Assembly: GCA_041918175.1 (NCBI GenBank)
Contig: JAYRWE010000003.1
Location: forward strand, 33,098-97,097
Direction of reading: 5' to 3'
Length of the DNA stretch: 64,000 nucleotides
From: JABWAN01 sp041918175
GTDB lineage: Bacteria; Zhuqueibacterota; Zhuqueibacteria; Zhuqueibacterales; Zhuqueibacteraceae
Shown: positions 16,501 through 24,500 of the stretch, in pieces
How positions within the stretch are numbered: position 1 is the first letter of the stretch
Layout: each line of letters begins with the position of its first letter
Translations under genes and position numbers: made by a program
The notes under the pieces: generated by a model
What the model was told of the DNA's origin: nothing
What the model saw: only the letters and a program-made list of their open reading frames with translations
The model's database searches: none

Positions 16501-17724
16501 TTTACGCCGGAAGGCGGGAAGATCAGTGTTCAGTTATCAGTGAACAGTGATCAGTTGCCACGTCAACAACTGAAAACTGCTCACTGTTTACTGGTTACCG
16601 TCAAAGACACCGGCATCGGCATTCCCACCGAGGAACTCCCGCGCATCTTTGATCGCTTTTATCAAGTCGATGGCACGCACACGCGCGAGCATGAAGGCAC
16701 GGGCGTCGGCTTGGCGCTGGCGAAAGAATTGGTGGAATTGCATCATGGCGAAATCACCGTGACGAGCGCAGTCGGCCACGGCACCGAGTTCGTGGTGAAA
16801 TTGCCGCTGGGAACGCAACATTTGAAAACGAATGAAATAATCGAACAGGCCACGCCGCTCGTCTCCGAAAGTGAGTATTTGACCCGTCCCTCGGAAGAAC
16901 TCTTTATTCCTGCAACTGCCACTGCAACTCCGTTATCTCCGTTTGCTCCTGTTGAAACTAAACCTGCCACCGACCTCGTTCTCATCGTCGAAGACAACGC
17001 CGACGTGCGCAGTTACATTCGCGAGCATTTGGAGGAGCATTACAAAATCCTCGAAGCGGCAAATGGCGAAGAAGGCATGGCCAAAGCGCAGGAAGCGATT
17101 CCGGATTTAATCATCACCGACGTGATGATGCCAAAGATCGACGGTTACGAATTCAGCCGAAGATTGAGAAACGACGAGAAGACGAGCCACATTCCGATCA
17201 TCATGCTCACCGCCAAAGCTTCTCTGGAGAGCAAGATCGAAGGCTTAGAAACCGGCGTGGATGATTATTTGACCAAGCCGTTCAGCCCGAAAGAACTGCT
17301 GGCGCGCGTGCGCAATCTCATCACGCTGCGGCGGCAACTGCGCGAGCGTTTCAGCCGCGCGACAATCATCAAGCCTTCCGAAGTTTCCGCGGTGTCGGTC
17401 GATCGGGTTTTCCTGCAAAAAGTGATTGGCGTCATCGAAGCGAATATGGGCGAGGAAGAATTCAGCGTTGAAAAACTTGCCGAGGCCGTTCACATGAGTG
17501 TGTGGCAACTCAACCGCAAGCTGAATGGCCTGATCGATCAACCTGCCGGCCAGCTTCTGCGCTCGATGCGGTTGCAGCGCGCCGCGGATTTGCTCCAACA
17601 AAACGCCGGCACCGTCGCGGAGATCGCGTATCAAGTCGGCTTCGGCAGCCAGGCACATTTTGCGACGATGTTTCAGAAACAGTTTGGGTGTACCCCCTCC
17701 GAGTATCGCAAGCGTAGCGCATAG
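13534..17724 (+). CDS. Hybrid two-component system sensor kinase/response regulator/AraC (HTCS), copy 2
   Basis: A 1396-residue paralogue of the kinase at 5051 with the same order: signal peptide (SICCCLSLLLLPFETIGLLAQ), propeller repeats (LWVGT..GLNRF, about 35-690), Y_Y_Y domain (about 735-805), a membrane segment (about 818-836), HisKA with His870, HATPase_c (GTGVGLALAKELVELHHGEI), receiver with Asp1196 (IITDVMMPKIDGYEF) and AraC HTH (GTVAEIAYQVGFGSQAHF). The regions from Y_Y_Y onward are much closer to copy 1 than the propellers are, so the sensed ligand probably differs. A palindromic repeat is inserted in the ATPase domain at 16527-16600. Promoter-like element at 13454. Confidence 0.93.
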   Translation: MNHASICCCLSLLLLPFETIGLLAQNRGIKFERLGEEQELQGTVRCILQDRQGFMWFGVQGGVNKYDGYHITVYQKDVFDSTSLSNGGVSALCEDYAGALWIGTTGGLNRFDRKSEGFTRFALTFENPHSFDNDVIYTIYEDRANALWVGTNHGLYQFDRDHERFISASLTMSALEQLARDDVFSLLEDHAGTFWIGTARGLFKLDPQKGRLLHFMHDENNSRSLGHNVIWQIYEDRYRTLWFGTEGGGLSCLRVDEREAGNFTHFVHDRADAYSLSEDTVWAIREDRFGSLWVGTGNGLNRFEREQERFIRFQQDEKDVNSLSDNWIWSIYEDRSGILWIGTYFGGINKWDRGQTRFTTVAHDPRDPHSLNNNIIDTFYEDRSGALWVGTTGGGVNRLNPASKRFTHFMHDPKNPYTLSNNWVFEINEDRTGALWIGTGDGRVNKFDRKTERFTHPSLEPNHPRRLDHDTVSANYPDTAAQDILWLKIGGGGGLNRLDLAANQLTRFVHDANDSLSLSDNSLWAICAGRSPHLLWVATSNGLNRFDLRTEKFTRYFHDPKNPFSLSNNVVFAILQDRFGALWAGTAQGLNRFDEQSSRFTRYTTKDGLPHNTICGMLEDARGRLWLSTDQGVTCFDPHTEVFRNYDVTDGLPSNGFMAGAAYKNARGEMFFGSFNSGFTRFHPDSIKDNPYIPPVVITSFKRYNTEDAAGVGIVEKGISAKKEIEVSYKDNILSFEFAALSYRNTFKNQYAYKLEGYSDQWIQLGTERRVSFTNLDPGTYTLRVKGSNNDGVWNEEGTSLKITVTPPWWKTRWAYAFYFLLFATILYSWRRYDLNRIHLKNQLRLEHIEAEKLKEVDHLKSRFFANISHEFRTPLTLILGQIDSAISRTIDEPIKNKLNMAFRNARELLRLINQLLDLSKIEAGSMALKARRANFIPFLKNLVFSFESLAEQKGITLQFHTTREDIEIYFEPEKLEKVFYNLLSNAFKFTPEGGKISVQLSVNSDQLPRQQLKTAHCLLVTVKDTGIGIPTEELPRIFDRFYQVDGTHTREHEGTGVGLALAKELVELHHGEITVTSAVGHGTEFVVKLPLGTQHLKTNEIIEQATPLVSESEYLTRPSEELFIPATATATPLSPFAPVETKPATDLVLIVEDNADVRSYIREHLEEHYKILEAANGEEGMAKAQEAIPDLIITDVMMPKIDGYEFSRRLRNDEKTSHIPIIMLTAKASLESKIEGLETGVDDYLTKPFSPKELLARVRNLITLRRQLRERFSRATIIKPSEVSAVSVDRVFLQKVIGVIEANMGEEEFSVEKLAEAVHMSVWQLNRKLNGLIDQPAGQLLRSMRLQRAADLLQQNAGTVAEIAYQVGFGSQAHFATMFQKQFGCTPSEYRKRSA
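16527..16600. repeat. CAGTTATCAGTGAACAGT-type palindromic repeat inserted in frame in kinase copy 2
   Basis: Left part CAGTTATCAGTGAACAGTGA and right part CAACTGAAAACTGCTCACTG form imperfect inverted arms. It is translated as residues about 999-1022 (NSDQLPRQQLKTAHCL) between the N box and the G1 strand, the same loop that carries a different repeat in kinase copy 1. Confidence 0.75.
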
Positions 17725-18042
17725 AGCAGAGGGCATGGCACATTGCTCTATGCCCTCCGCGCCCCGACCCACACCTTCCGAAAATTTTTGCACAAAAACG
17801 ACCCCTCGCCAAAAAACGAAAACTTTCGCTCAATAACCGAAAGATTTTGCCCACCTTCTTTGCCTACCTTTTTCCACACAAGAACTTCCAATTGACCGCG
17901 GTTTCATCGAACTAGCAGGGAGGGTTCCCAAGCTACGTGATTTTTGCTTTAACTGAACGGACAGAGCGACCAGCGAGATGCTGCTCGGCCGGCAGATATG
18001 ATAGCTGACCTGCGCTGTCCATTTTTCCACGGGAGGTGGAAA
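17725..18042. other. Intergenic region without recognisable gene
   Basis: 318 bp between kinase copy 2 and a lipoprotein gene. No coding frame with a ribosome binding site, no strong hairpin with T tract and no member of the repeat families was found. The last 12 bp carry the GGGAGGTGG ribosome binding site of the next gene. Confidence 0.5.
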
Positions 18043-19020
18043 ATGTTGAAAAGGTTTCTGACTCTGTCGGCTAGCCTCTTGCTTGGAGTGATGGCTTGCC
18101 AAAAAAGTCCGACCGAACCTGCCGGTGTCCCTCGAACAAAAATTTTTGCGGGGACGGAGCAAGGAGCGTATCGTTCGCTTGACGGCGGCGAACACTGGGA
18201 AGCCGTGAATGATGGTCTGCCTTTTACAGCAGGCCCTGCCGGAAGAAAAGAGCCGGTGCCGATTTATCGGCTTGCTTTCAACGTAACGACGCGAACGTTA
18301 TTTGCAGTGACAAAAGGAGGCCTCTATCGCTCACTCGACGAAGGAAGAAATTGGGCCTATGCCGGCTTAGGATCTCATGATGGCGTGCCGACAATCGGCG
18401 TTGATGGCAAAGGCGCAATCTACGCCAGCGCCGTTATTCCCACGGATTTCTTCCGTTCCGGGGATAATGGGGAGACTTGGAAATCTATGAAGGAGGGTTT
18501 GAATAATCAGGGTGTGATCCAAGCTCTGGCGTTTGATGGAGACGTCGTTTATGTCGGTACTTCGGCCGGTAATCTCCTTCGGTTGAGCGGAGAGAAGTGG
18601 GAATTAATTTTCACATTTGGCGTGGGAAATTTGTGGATCAATGCTCTCGACGTTGAACCCAATGGTGTTGTCTTTCTGGGTACTTCTCGGGGCTTATATC
18701 GCGTGGACATGCAGAGCGGCAACACTAATAATACATTGGTGCAAATAGGAGCGGACCTAGGGATCACGAGTTTAGTGACGGCACTGACGGTTCATCAGAA
18801 CAAGGGCATATTCGTCGGTACGACGCGCGCCGCATATTCCATTGATGCCAGCGGCGAGATCAAGCAAATCGGAGAAGGGGTGAGCGCTCTCGTCGTCGCA
18901 AACGACGGCGAGATCTTCGCCGGCAGTAGTGAAGGGGTTCGTCATTCAAATGATAACGGCGCTCATTGGGCCAAGCTCGGCCCCGAGGTTTTGGTTTACT
19001 CGCTCATCGTTCTTGATTGA
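18043..19020 (+). CDS. Lipoprotein with propeller-like repeats
   Basis: A 325-residue protein starting MLKRFLTLSASLLLGVMACQ, with lipobox VMAC (Cys19 expected to be lipidated). The rest consists of repeats of the type FAGTEQGAYRSLDGGEHWEA / FAVTKGGLYRSLDEGRNWAY, BNR/YCF48-like beta-propeller blades. Start ATG 18043 follows GGGAGGTGG at 18031-18039. It sits just after the second hybrid kinase and could be part of its signalling or surface system, but nothing shows this directly. A terminator follows at 19086. Confidence 0.8.
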   Translation: MLKRFLTLSASLLLGVMACQKSPTEPAGVPRTKIFAGTEQGAYRSLDGGEHWEAVNDGLPFTAGPAGRKEPVPIYRLAFNVTTRTLFAVTKGGLYRSLDEGRNWAYAGLGSHDGVPTIGVDGKGAIYASAVIPTDFFRSGDNGETWKSMKEGLNNQGVIQALAFDGDVVYVGTSAGNLLRLSGEKWELIFTFGVGNLWINALDVEPNGVVFLGTSRGLYRVDMQSGNTNNTLVQIGADLGITSLVTALTVHQNKGIFVGTTRAAYSIDASGEIKQIGEGVSALVVANDGEIFAGSSEGVRHSNDNGAHWAKLGPEVLVYSLIVLD

Positions 19021-19085
19021 GGTTGCGCTTTTAGCCGACTGGCTTCGAACTACTTTGAGTGAAATCGTTCGTCTCAAGCATTGCA

Positions 19086-19126
19086 CGCGAATCGGAAGAG
19101 TATCTCTGATTCGCGTTTTTATTTTT
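19086..19126 (+). terminator. Rho-independent terminator
   Basis: CGCGAATCGGAAGAG pairs with CTCTGATTCGCG, followed by TTTTTATTTTT. Closely similar in sequence to the terminator at 13361, so the two are copies. Confidence 0.85.
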
Positions 19127-19167
19127 GGAATGAGCAAGAAAGCCCAGCCAATGGTTCAGCCGCGCGC

Positions 19168-19196
19168 TTGCTTTTCTCGGCGAGGTGTGTTAATCT
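19168..19196 (+). promoter_or_regulatory. Repeated promoter-like element, copy 2
   Basis: TTGCTT at 19168-19173, 17-bp spacer, TAATCT at 19191-19196. It follows the terminator at 19086 at about the same distance as copy 1 follows its terminator, and now points into a region of gene remnants. Confidence 0.55.
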
Positions 19197-19347
19197 TGGC
19201 GGGCAAGAAAAGAACAAAATCAAACACGGCAATGCTGAAATTGAGGAAGACGAACTGTAAACGTCCCGTCGGATTTTCAGCGTGCATTTTTGTTCCGTGT
19301 GTTGCTTCCCTCAAAAGTCTTCTGAATTTTATTCTCTATTTCTCTAG

Positions 19348-19521
19348 CCCCAGAGAGCTCCCCTGCCCCACTCTTGCCGCATTTGCGGGTGCCGCCGCCG
19401 AAATGAAAAATTCTCCGGCAGAGGCCACGCCACCCATGTCTGCAAAGATTGCCAACGCATGCCCGCGAAGAGCAGACAGGCAATCGACTTTGATGATGAA
19501 CTTGACCACCAACCAATGTGA
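19348..19521 (+). pseudogene. Remnant of a small cysteine-rich (zinc-binding-like) protein
   Basis: Between TAG at 19345 and TGA at 19519 an open frame without a start codon encodes CRICGCRRRNEKFSGRGHAT then HVCKDCQRMP. The CxxC...CxxC pattern with N.KFSGRG..HVCKDCQ is that of a short conserved zinc-ribbon-like protein. Lack of a start and the upstream stop suggest decay. Confidence 0.5.
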
Positions 19522-19530
19522 GCGGGGAAC

Positions 19531-19695
19531 ATGCGCGTCCCCGGAAATACGTTTGATCGAAGCGCAGTTTCATCTCGTTTCGGCAGAAAAAATAAAGCGC
19601 GGGAAAGTTTGACCAAAGCCAAAGAGTTGATCGACAAGATGGGCATGCACCAGTGGGATTTTGAAGCGAGGGAGCTTGCAGAGAAACTCTCGTGA
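19531..19695 (+). pseudogene. Short remnant frame ending in AKELIDKMGMHQWDFEARE
   Basis: A 54-codon frame from ATG 19531 to TGA 19693-19695; the last 30 residues (ARESLTKAKELIDKMGMHQW) look like a protein C-terminus with helical, tetratricopeptide-like character. No ribosome binding site. Probably a gene fragment. Confidence 0.35.
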
Positions 19696-19702
19696 AGTCG
19701 GA

Positions 19703-20047
19703 CTACGGCTTCTTTGCGGTCAACTCTTGCAACTTGCTACGAATTTGATCAAGTAATTTCGAATTGACCCTTCCAAAAACTTTGACCACGATAGACTGCG
19801 ACAGGGTATAGATTTTATCCACTCGTACTTTACCCGGACGATTCAATTGGCCCTGCTCTAAATCGGACGAAGTGATCGTAAAACTATAATCGACAGTTTG
19901 CGGGTTAGAGGTCATTGCCACAACAACGATATCAGCAGTTTTGTCGTTGTAATCATTGTTTGAGATCACAATGACCGGCCGTCGTTTTTACGAAGAGAGG
20001 TCAGTGAAGGGAATTGGAATCGTAAGAATATCGCCTTGCTTAGGCAT
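19703..20047 (-). pseudogene. MazF/PemK-family endoribonuclease toxin killed by an in-frame stop
   Basis: ATG at 20047 overlaps the stop of the antitoxin gene. Translation gives MPKQGDILTIPIPFTDLSS, then TAA at codon 20 (19988-19990), then in the same frame KRRPVIVISNNDYNDKTADI through to the normal end at 19703, 114 codons in all. The sequence GDIL..P.PFTDLSS.KRRPV.VIS is the MazF N-terminal strand-loop; the stop stands where Lys or Ser is usual (AAA to TAA would do it). A start at an internal codon (19969) would lack the first strand, so no active toxin is expected. Confidence 0.82.
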
Positions 20048-20246
20048 TGTTCCAGTCCTCATCGTCAAAGGGATTATCCCAAAAATCGAGGCTGCTTTCG
20101 GCCGCTGCCATCAAATCGCCAAAGCTCTCAGGCGATTCCTTAATGACAAAGACCGTCACACGATCGCCGGCAAAAAACGGGACTTGCAATTCCACTCGGC
20201 CTTTATCTTTCACTTCCAAATCGTATTTCAGCGCTGTTTGTGCCAT
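20040..20246 (-). CDS. Antitoxin of the inactivated MazF toxin
   Basis: A 68-residue protein, MAQTALKYDLEVKDKGRVEL ... ending in acidic DFWDNPFDDEDWNNA. A short beta-strand-rich N-terminus plus an acidic tail fits a MazE-like antitoxin. ATG at 20246 follows CAGGAG. Its stop overlaps the toxin start by eight bases. With the toxin broken, this is now an orphan antitoxin. Confidence 0.7.
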   Translation of the reverse strand: MAQTALKYDLEVKDKGRVELQVPFFAGDRVTVFVIKESPESFGDLMAAAESSLDFWDNPFDDEDWNNA

Positions 20247-20438
20247 GAAAGTAGCTCCTGGTTTGTAGGTTGGCAAAATGTAAAGGATGTTTTCCTCAGA
20301 TGCAACGTCTGAGATAAAGACATTGTTGCCGCAACACATGCTTGCACGAGGCCGATTGCCAGTTAGAAAACGCCTGGCTGTACATGGCACGAGTGAAAAA
20401 GACGAAGCGCGAAAGCACCGTGGAGGGTAGCCGCGCGC

Positions 20439-20467
20439 TTGCTTTTCTCGGCAAGGTGTGTTATTCT
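20439..20467 (+). promoter_or_regulatory. Repeated promoter-like element, copy 3 (upstream of HEPN pair)
   Basis: TTGCTT at 20439-20444, 17-bp spacer, TATTCT at 20462-20467. The -10 hexamer differs from the other two copies yet remains TATAAT-like. It lies 215 bp before the HEPN start. Confidence 0.58.
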
Positions 20468-20503
20468 TGGCGGGTGTGAAAAGAAAATGTCCACGTGGAG
20501 TGA

Positions 20504-20653
20504 TTTGAAAAGATAGCCACAAATAGCTCACAAGATTTGAGATTACTGGCGGCGGAAGCGATTCGAATGGTGCGCCATCAGCCGCGTTGGAAGCCAGGCA
20601 AGGATGTCGAACATATGGAAAAGCGAATAAAACCAGGAAAAAGCTCGCTGTAA
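20504..20653 (+). pseudogene. Short coding-like fragment upstream of the HEPN gene
   Basis: Between an in-frame TGA (20501-20503) and TAA (20651-20653) the frame reads LLAAEAIRMVRHQPRWKPGK and ends EKRIKPGKSSL. Residue composition looks coding but there is no ribosome binding site or good start. Family not recognised. Confidence 0.3.
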
Positions 20654-20681
20654 CTTATCATTGAACAAAAGGAGCGCGACG

Positions 20682-21056
20682 GTGCCATCAGTATTTTTGG
20701 ACAAAGCCAGAGCAAACCTTGAAGCAGCGCAGCATAGCTTCGACCATGGCCTTTACGAAGCTTCAGCCAATCGTGCTTACCATGCAGCGTTCCAAGCGGC
20801 AATTGCCGCGTTGCGAGGGCGCGGAATTCGTAGCGACAAAAACGAGCATAAATGGGTGCAAGCCAGTTTCACCGGAGAGCTAATCCATCGAAGGAAAATC
20901 TATCCCAGCAAATTGCGAAGCTACTTGAGCGATATGCTGTCCACGCGAAATGAAGCAGATTATTCGGAAATACGCTTGAGCAAGAGAGCCGCACAACAGC
21001 AATTAACCAGAGCTAGGGAATTTGTCAAAGCCATTGAACAGGAGTTACAAACATGA
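20682..21056 (+). CDS. HEPN domain protein
   Basis: A 124-residue helical protein. GTG at 20682 follows AAGGAG (20669-20674) with a 7-nt gap; a TTG at 20661 has no ribosome binding site. FLDKARANLEAAQHSFDHGL then YEASANRAYHAAFQAAIAAL is the two-helix core of HEPN proteins, with the YHAAF segment typical of those paired with small partners. HEPN proteins are often RNases or their regulators in TA and defence loci. The next gene overlaps by 4 bp (ATGA), so the two are translationally coupled. Confidence 0.8.
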   Translation: MPSVFLDKARANLEAAQHSFDHGLYEASANRAYHAAFQAAIAALRGRGIRSDKNEHKWVQASFTGELIHRRKIYPSKLRSYLSDMLSTRNEADYSEIRLSKRAAQQQLTRAREFVKAIEQELQT

Positions 21057-21328
21057 TCAATTTCAAATTGCAACAACTCGCCGATGAGCTCATGCAAACC
21101 GTCAAAGAAAAATTTCCCGAAGTAGAACTTCTCAAAGTCATCGAAAACCCAGGAGATTCTAGCGACCTTTGGATGCAAGTCACGGCGCCGGTGTCCGAGG
21201 AGCAGGAATTTGAGTTGCGCGATTTCGCGAGCGAACGGTCCGCGGATATTTTGGATGACTATGGCTACTTGATACTCGTTATGCCGCGCAAACAAGAGCT
21301 GGCACAGCCGATGAGTTTGGTCGAATGA
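21053..21328 (+). CDS. Conserved partner of the HEPN protein (unknown function)
   Basis: A 91-residue protein: NFKLQQLADELMQTVKEKFP ... WMQVTAPVSEEQEFELRDFA ... DILDDYGYLILVMPR. No known catalytic motif is visible; it lacks the GSRARG motif of minimal nucleotidyltransferases, so this is not a classical MNT/HEPN pair. The ATGA overlap with the HEPN gene suggests the two proteins act together. It resembles in general design (alpha/beta, about 90-150 residues) the partners at 62961 and 63854 but the sequences are not clearly alike. Confidence 0.65.
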   Translation: MINFKLQQLADELMQTVKEKFPEVELLKVIENPGDSSDLWMQVTAPVSEEQEFELRDFASERSADILDDYGYLILVMPRKQELAQPMSLVE

Positions 21329-21350
21329 ATTACTACAAGGAGCCCTTTTC

Positions 21351-21588
21351 ATGAAAACTTTTCCGCCGTCGTTGAACATTGCCCGGATACAGGTCTCTAT
21401 GTTGGTTACATTCCCGGCTTTCCCGGCGCTCATTCGCAAGCAGAAAGCTTGGACGAGTTAAAAACCAATCTCCAAGAAGTCATTGCCATGCTTCTCGAGG
21501 ATGGTGAGACGAAATTGGAGTCAGAATTTGAAAGATTGCCAAAGACATTGGCTTGACCACCGACGAGTTTTTGAAGCACAAAAAATAA
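21351..21588 (+). pseudogene. HicB-like antitoxin with two frameshifts
   Basis: ATG 21351 follows AAGGAG. After MKTFP the frame must shift to read AVVEHCPDTGLYVGYIPGFP then GAHSQAESLDELKTNLQEVI, a clear HicB fold (partial RNase H-like) with VGYIPG.PGAHSQ. A second shift near 21530 is needed to reach the usual ending IGLTTDEFLKHKK and TAA at 21586. A toxin HicA gene is absent. It ends 7 bp before carB. Confidence 0.8.
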
Positions 21589-21595
21589 TTCACGC

Positions 21596-24500
21596 ATGCA
21601 AAACCCTCCTCACAAAATCATCCTCCTCGGCAGCGCGGCGCTGAAGATCGGCGAAGCGGGCGAGTTCGATTATTCCGGCAGCCAGGCCATCAAGGCGCTG
21701 AAGGAAGAAGGCATTCACACCATTCTCATCAATCCGAATATCGCGACGATTCAAACTTCGGATCATCTCGCGGACAAAGTTTATTTTCTGCCCGTGAATC
21801 CGTATTTCGTCGAGCAGGTGATTGCGAAAGAACAGCCTGATGCCATCCTGCTCGGGTTCGGCGGACAGACCGCGCTCAATTGCGGACTCGCGCTCGCGCA
21901 AGCAGGCGTGTTCGAAAAGCATAACGTCAAAGTGCTCGGCACGCCCATCTCCGCGATTCGCGATACGGAAGATCGCCATCTCTTTTGCGAACGCTTGCGC
22001 GAGATCGATGTGAAAACGCCGCGCAGTCTCGCGGTCAATTCGACGAAAGAGGCCGTGCGCGTCGCGCAAGACATCGGCTATCCTGTGATGGTGCGCATTG
22101 CGTATGCGCTCGGTGGACTCGGCTCCGGTTTGTGCGCGAACGAAGCGCAATTGCTCGAACTCGCCGAGAAGGCATTCATGTACACCGATCAAATTCTTGT
22201 CGAAGAATATCTCAAAGGCTGGAAAGAAGTCGAGTATGAAGTCGTGCGCGATAGCTTCGACAATTGCATCACCGTGTGCAACATGGAGAACTTCGATCCG
22301 CTCGGCATTCACACGGGCGAGAGCATTGTCGTTGCGCCGAGCCAAACTTTGAGCAACACGGAATATCACAAGCTGCGCGAACTCGCCATTCGCACGATTC
22401 GACATCTCGGCATTGTGGGCGAATGCAATATTCAATACGCGCTCGATCCCAAGTCGGATGATTATCGTGTGATCGAAGTGAATGCCCGACTCTCACGCAG
22501 CTCCGCGCTCGCTTCGAAAGCCACAGGCTATCCGCTCGCGTTCGTCGCCGCGAAGCTTGCGCTTGGACACAGCCTCGTCGATCTCAAAAACTCCATCACG
22601 CAAACCACGATGGCGTGCTTCGAACCCGCGCTCGATTATATCGTCGTAAAAATTCCGCGTTGGGATTTGAAGAAATTTCGCCACGTGTCGAAGCGTATCG
22701 GCTCGGGCATGAAATCCGTGGGCGAAGTCATGGCCATTGGCCGCAACTTCGAAGAAGCCTTGCAAAAGGCGCTGCGCATGCTCGATATTGGCGTGAACGG
22801 ATTGATTGGCAACGAGCATTTGCAATTCGGCAATCTCGAAGAAGAATTGAGCAACCCGACCGACGAGCGCGTGTTCACGATTCCGCTCGCGCTGCAAGCG
22901 GGTTTGAGCATTGATCGCATTCATGAATTGACGCACATCGACAAATGGTTTTTGTATAAAATTAAAAACCTGCTCGACATCGCGCGGCAATTGGAAATTT
23001 ACGCGAGCGGCGTTTGTCCGCGCGGTGTGTTGGAGAAGGCCAAGCGCGTGGGCTTCAGCGATATGCAAATCGCGAAGATTCTCAAAACGAATGAAGCTGA
23101 AGTGCGCACCATGCGCAAGAATTACGGCCTCGCGCCGCACATCAAGCAGATCGACACGCTCGCCGCGGAGTATCCCGCGCAAACGAATTTTCTTTATCTC
23201 ACCTACAATGGCAGCGTGAGCGACGTTGCTGCGAGCGGCAAGCAAGCGGTGATCGTGCTCGGTTCCGGCGTGTATCGCATCGGCAGCTCAGTGGAATTTG
23301 ATTGGTGCTGCGTGAACGCCGTGATGACGCTCAAACGCCTCGGCTATCGCACCATCATGATCAATTATAATCCTGAAACCGTGAGCACGGATTATGATGA
23401 GTGCGATCGCCTCTACTTCGATGAGTTGAGCCTTGAAACCATTCTCGAAATTTATGAGAAGGAGCAGCCGCTTGGCGTGATCATTTCCATGGGTGGACAA
23501 ACGCCGAACAATCTCGCGCTCAAATTGCAGCAAGCGGGCATCAACGTGCTCGGCACTTCGCCGCAGCAAATTGACATGGCGGAAGATCGCCACAAGTTCT
23601 CCAAGCTGCTTGATGAGTTGGATATCGATCAACCTTTGTGGCGCGAGTTGAGTTCACTCGAAGAAGCCAAAGCTTTTGCCGCGAAAGTAAATTTCCCCGT
23701 GCTCGTGCGGCCTTCGTATGTGCTCAGCGGTTCCGCGATGGCAGTGGCCTCGAATGATCATGAGTTGGTAAAATTTTTAGAGAAGGCGACGAAGGTTTCG
23801 CGCGAGCATCCGATTGTGATGAGCAAGTTCATCGAGAACGCGAAGGAGATTGAGTTCGACGGGGTGGCGCAAAACGGCGAACTGCTCGTGCATGCCATCT
23901 CCGAGCATATCGAGCACGCGGGCGTGCATTCCGGCGATGCGACGCTCGTGTTGCCGCCACAATTCACGTATATCGAAACCTTGCGGCGCGTGCGCAGCAT
24001 CGGTCGCGAGATTGCCGCAGCGCTGAAAATCACCGGGCCGTTCAACATTCAATTCATCGCGCGCAACAACGACGTGAAAGTGATCGAGTGTAATCTCCGT
24101 GCCTCGCGCAGCTTTCCGTTCGTGTCGAAAGTTTATGGCGTGAACTTCATCGATCTCGCTACGCGCGCGATCATGGGCGAGAAAGTGGAGCGCGTCGAGA
24201 AATCGTTTGTGGATTTGGAATACGTGGGCGTGAAAGCGCCGCAATTTTCTTTTACCCGATTGATCGGCGCGGATCCCACACTCGGCGTGGAAATGAGTTC
24301 GACCGGCGAAGTGGGCTGCCTCGGTGATGATTTTGATGAAGCCTTTCTCAAGGCAATGATCTCTGTGGGCAACAAGCTGCCGATCAAAAGCGTGCTGCTC
24401 TCCACCGGCCCGATTGAGAACAAAGCCGAGTTCCTTTCGAGCGCGCGGTTGCTGCAAGAGCACGGCATGAAGCTCTACGCCACACGCGGCACCGCGGAGT

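Larger units (their letters stand above)
20247..20681. other. Intergenic stretch with a promoter repeat and a gene fragment
   Basis: 435 bp between the antitoxin gene (minus) and the HEPN gene (plus). It holds the third promoter-like repeat (20439-20467) and a 49-codon open stretch without a proper start at 20504-20653. The first 180 bp upstream of the antitoxin should hold its promoter; no clear core motif was recognised. Confidence 0.5.

Noticed and set aside
10399..20047. In-frame TAA codons read through (recoding) in two TA genes
   Set aside because: Many intact genes here end at TAA and none shows internal TAA, so TAA is a normal stop. Nonsense mutation is the simpler explanation.
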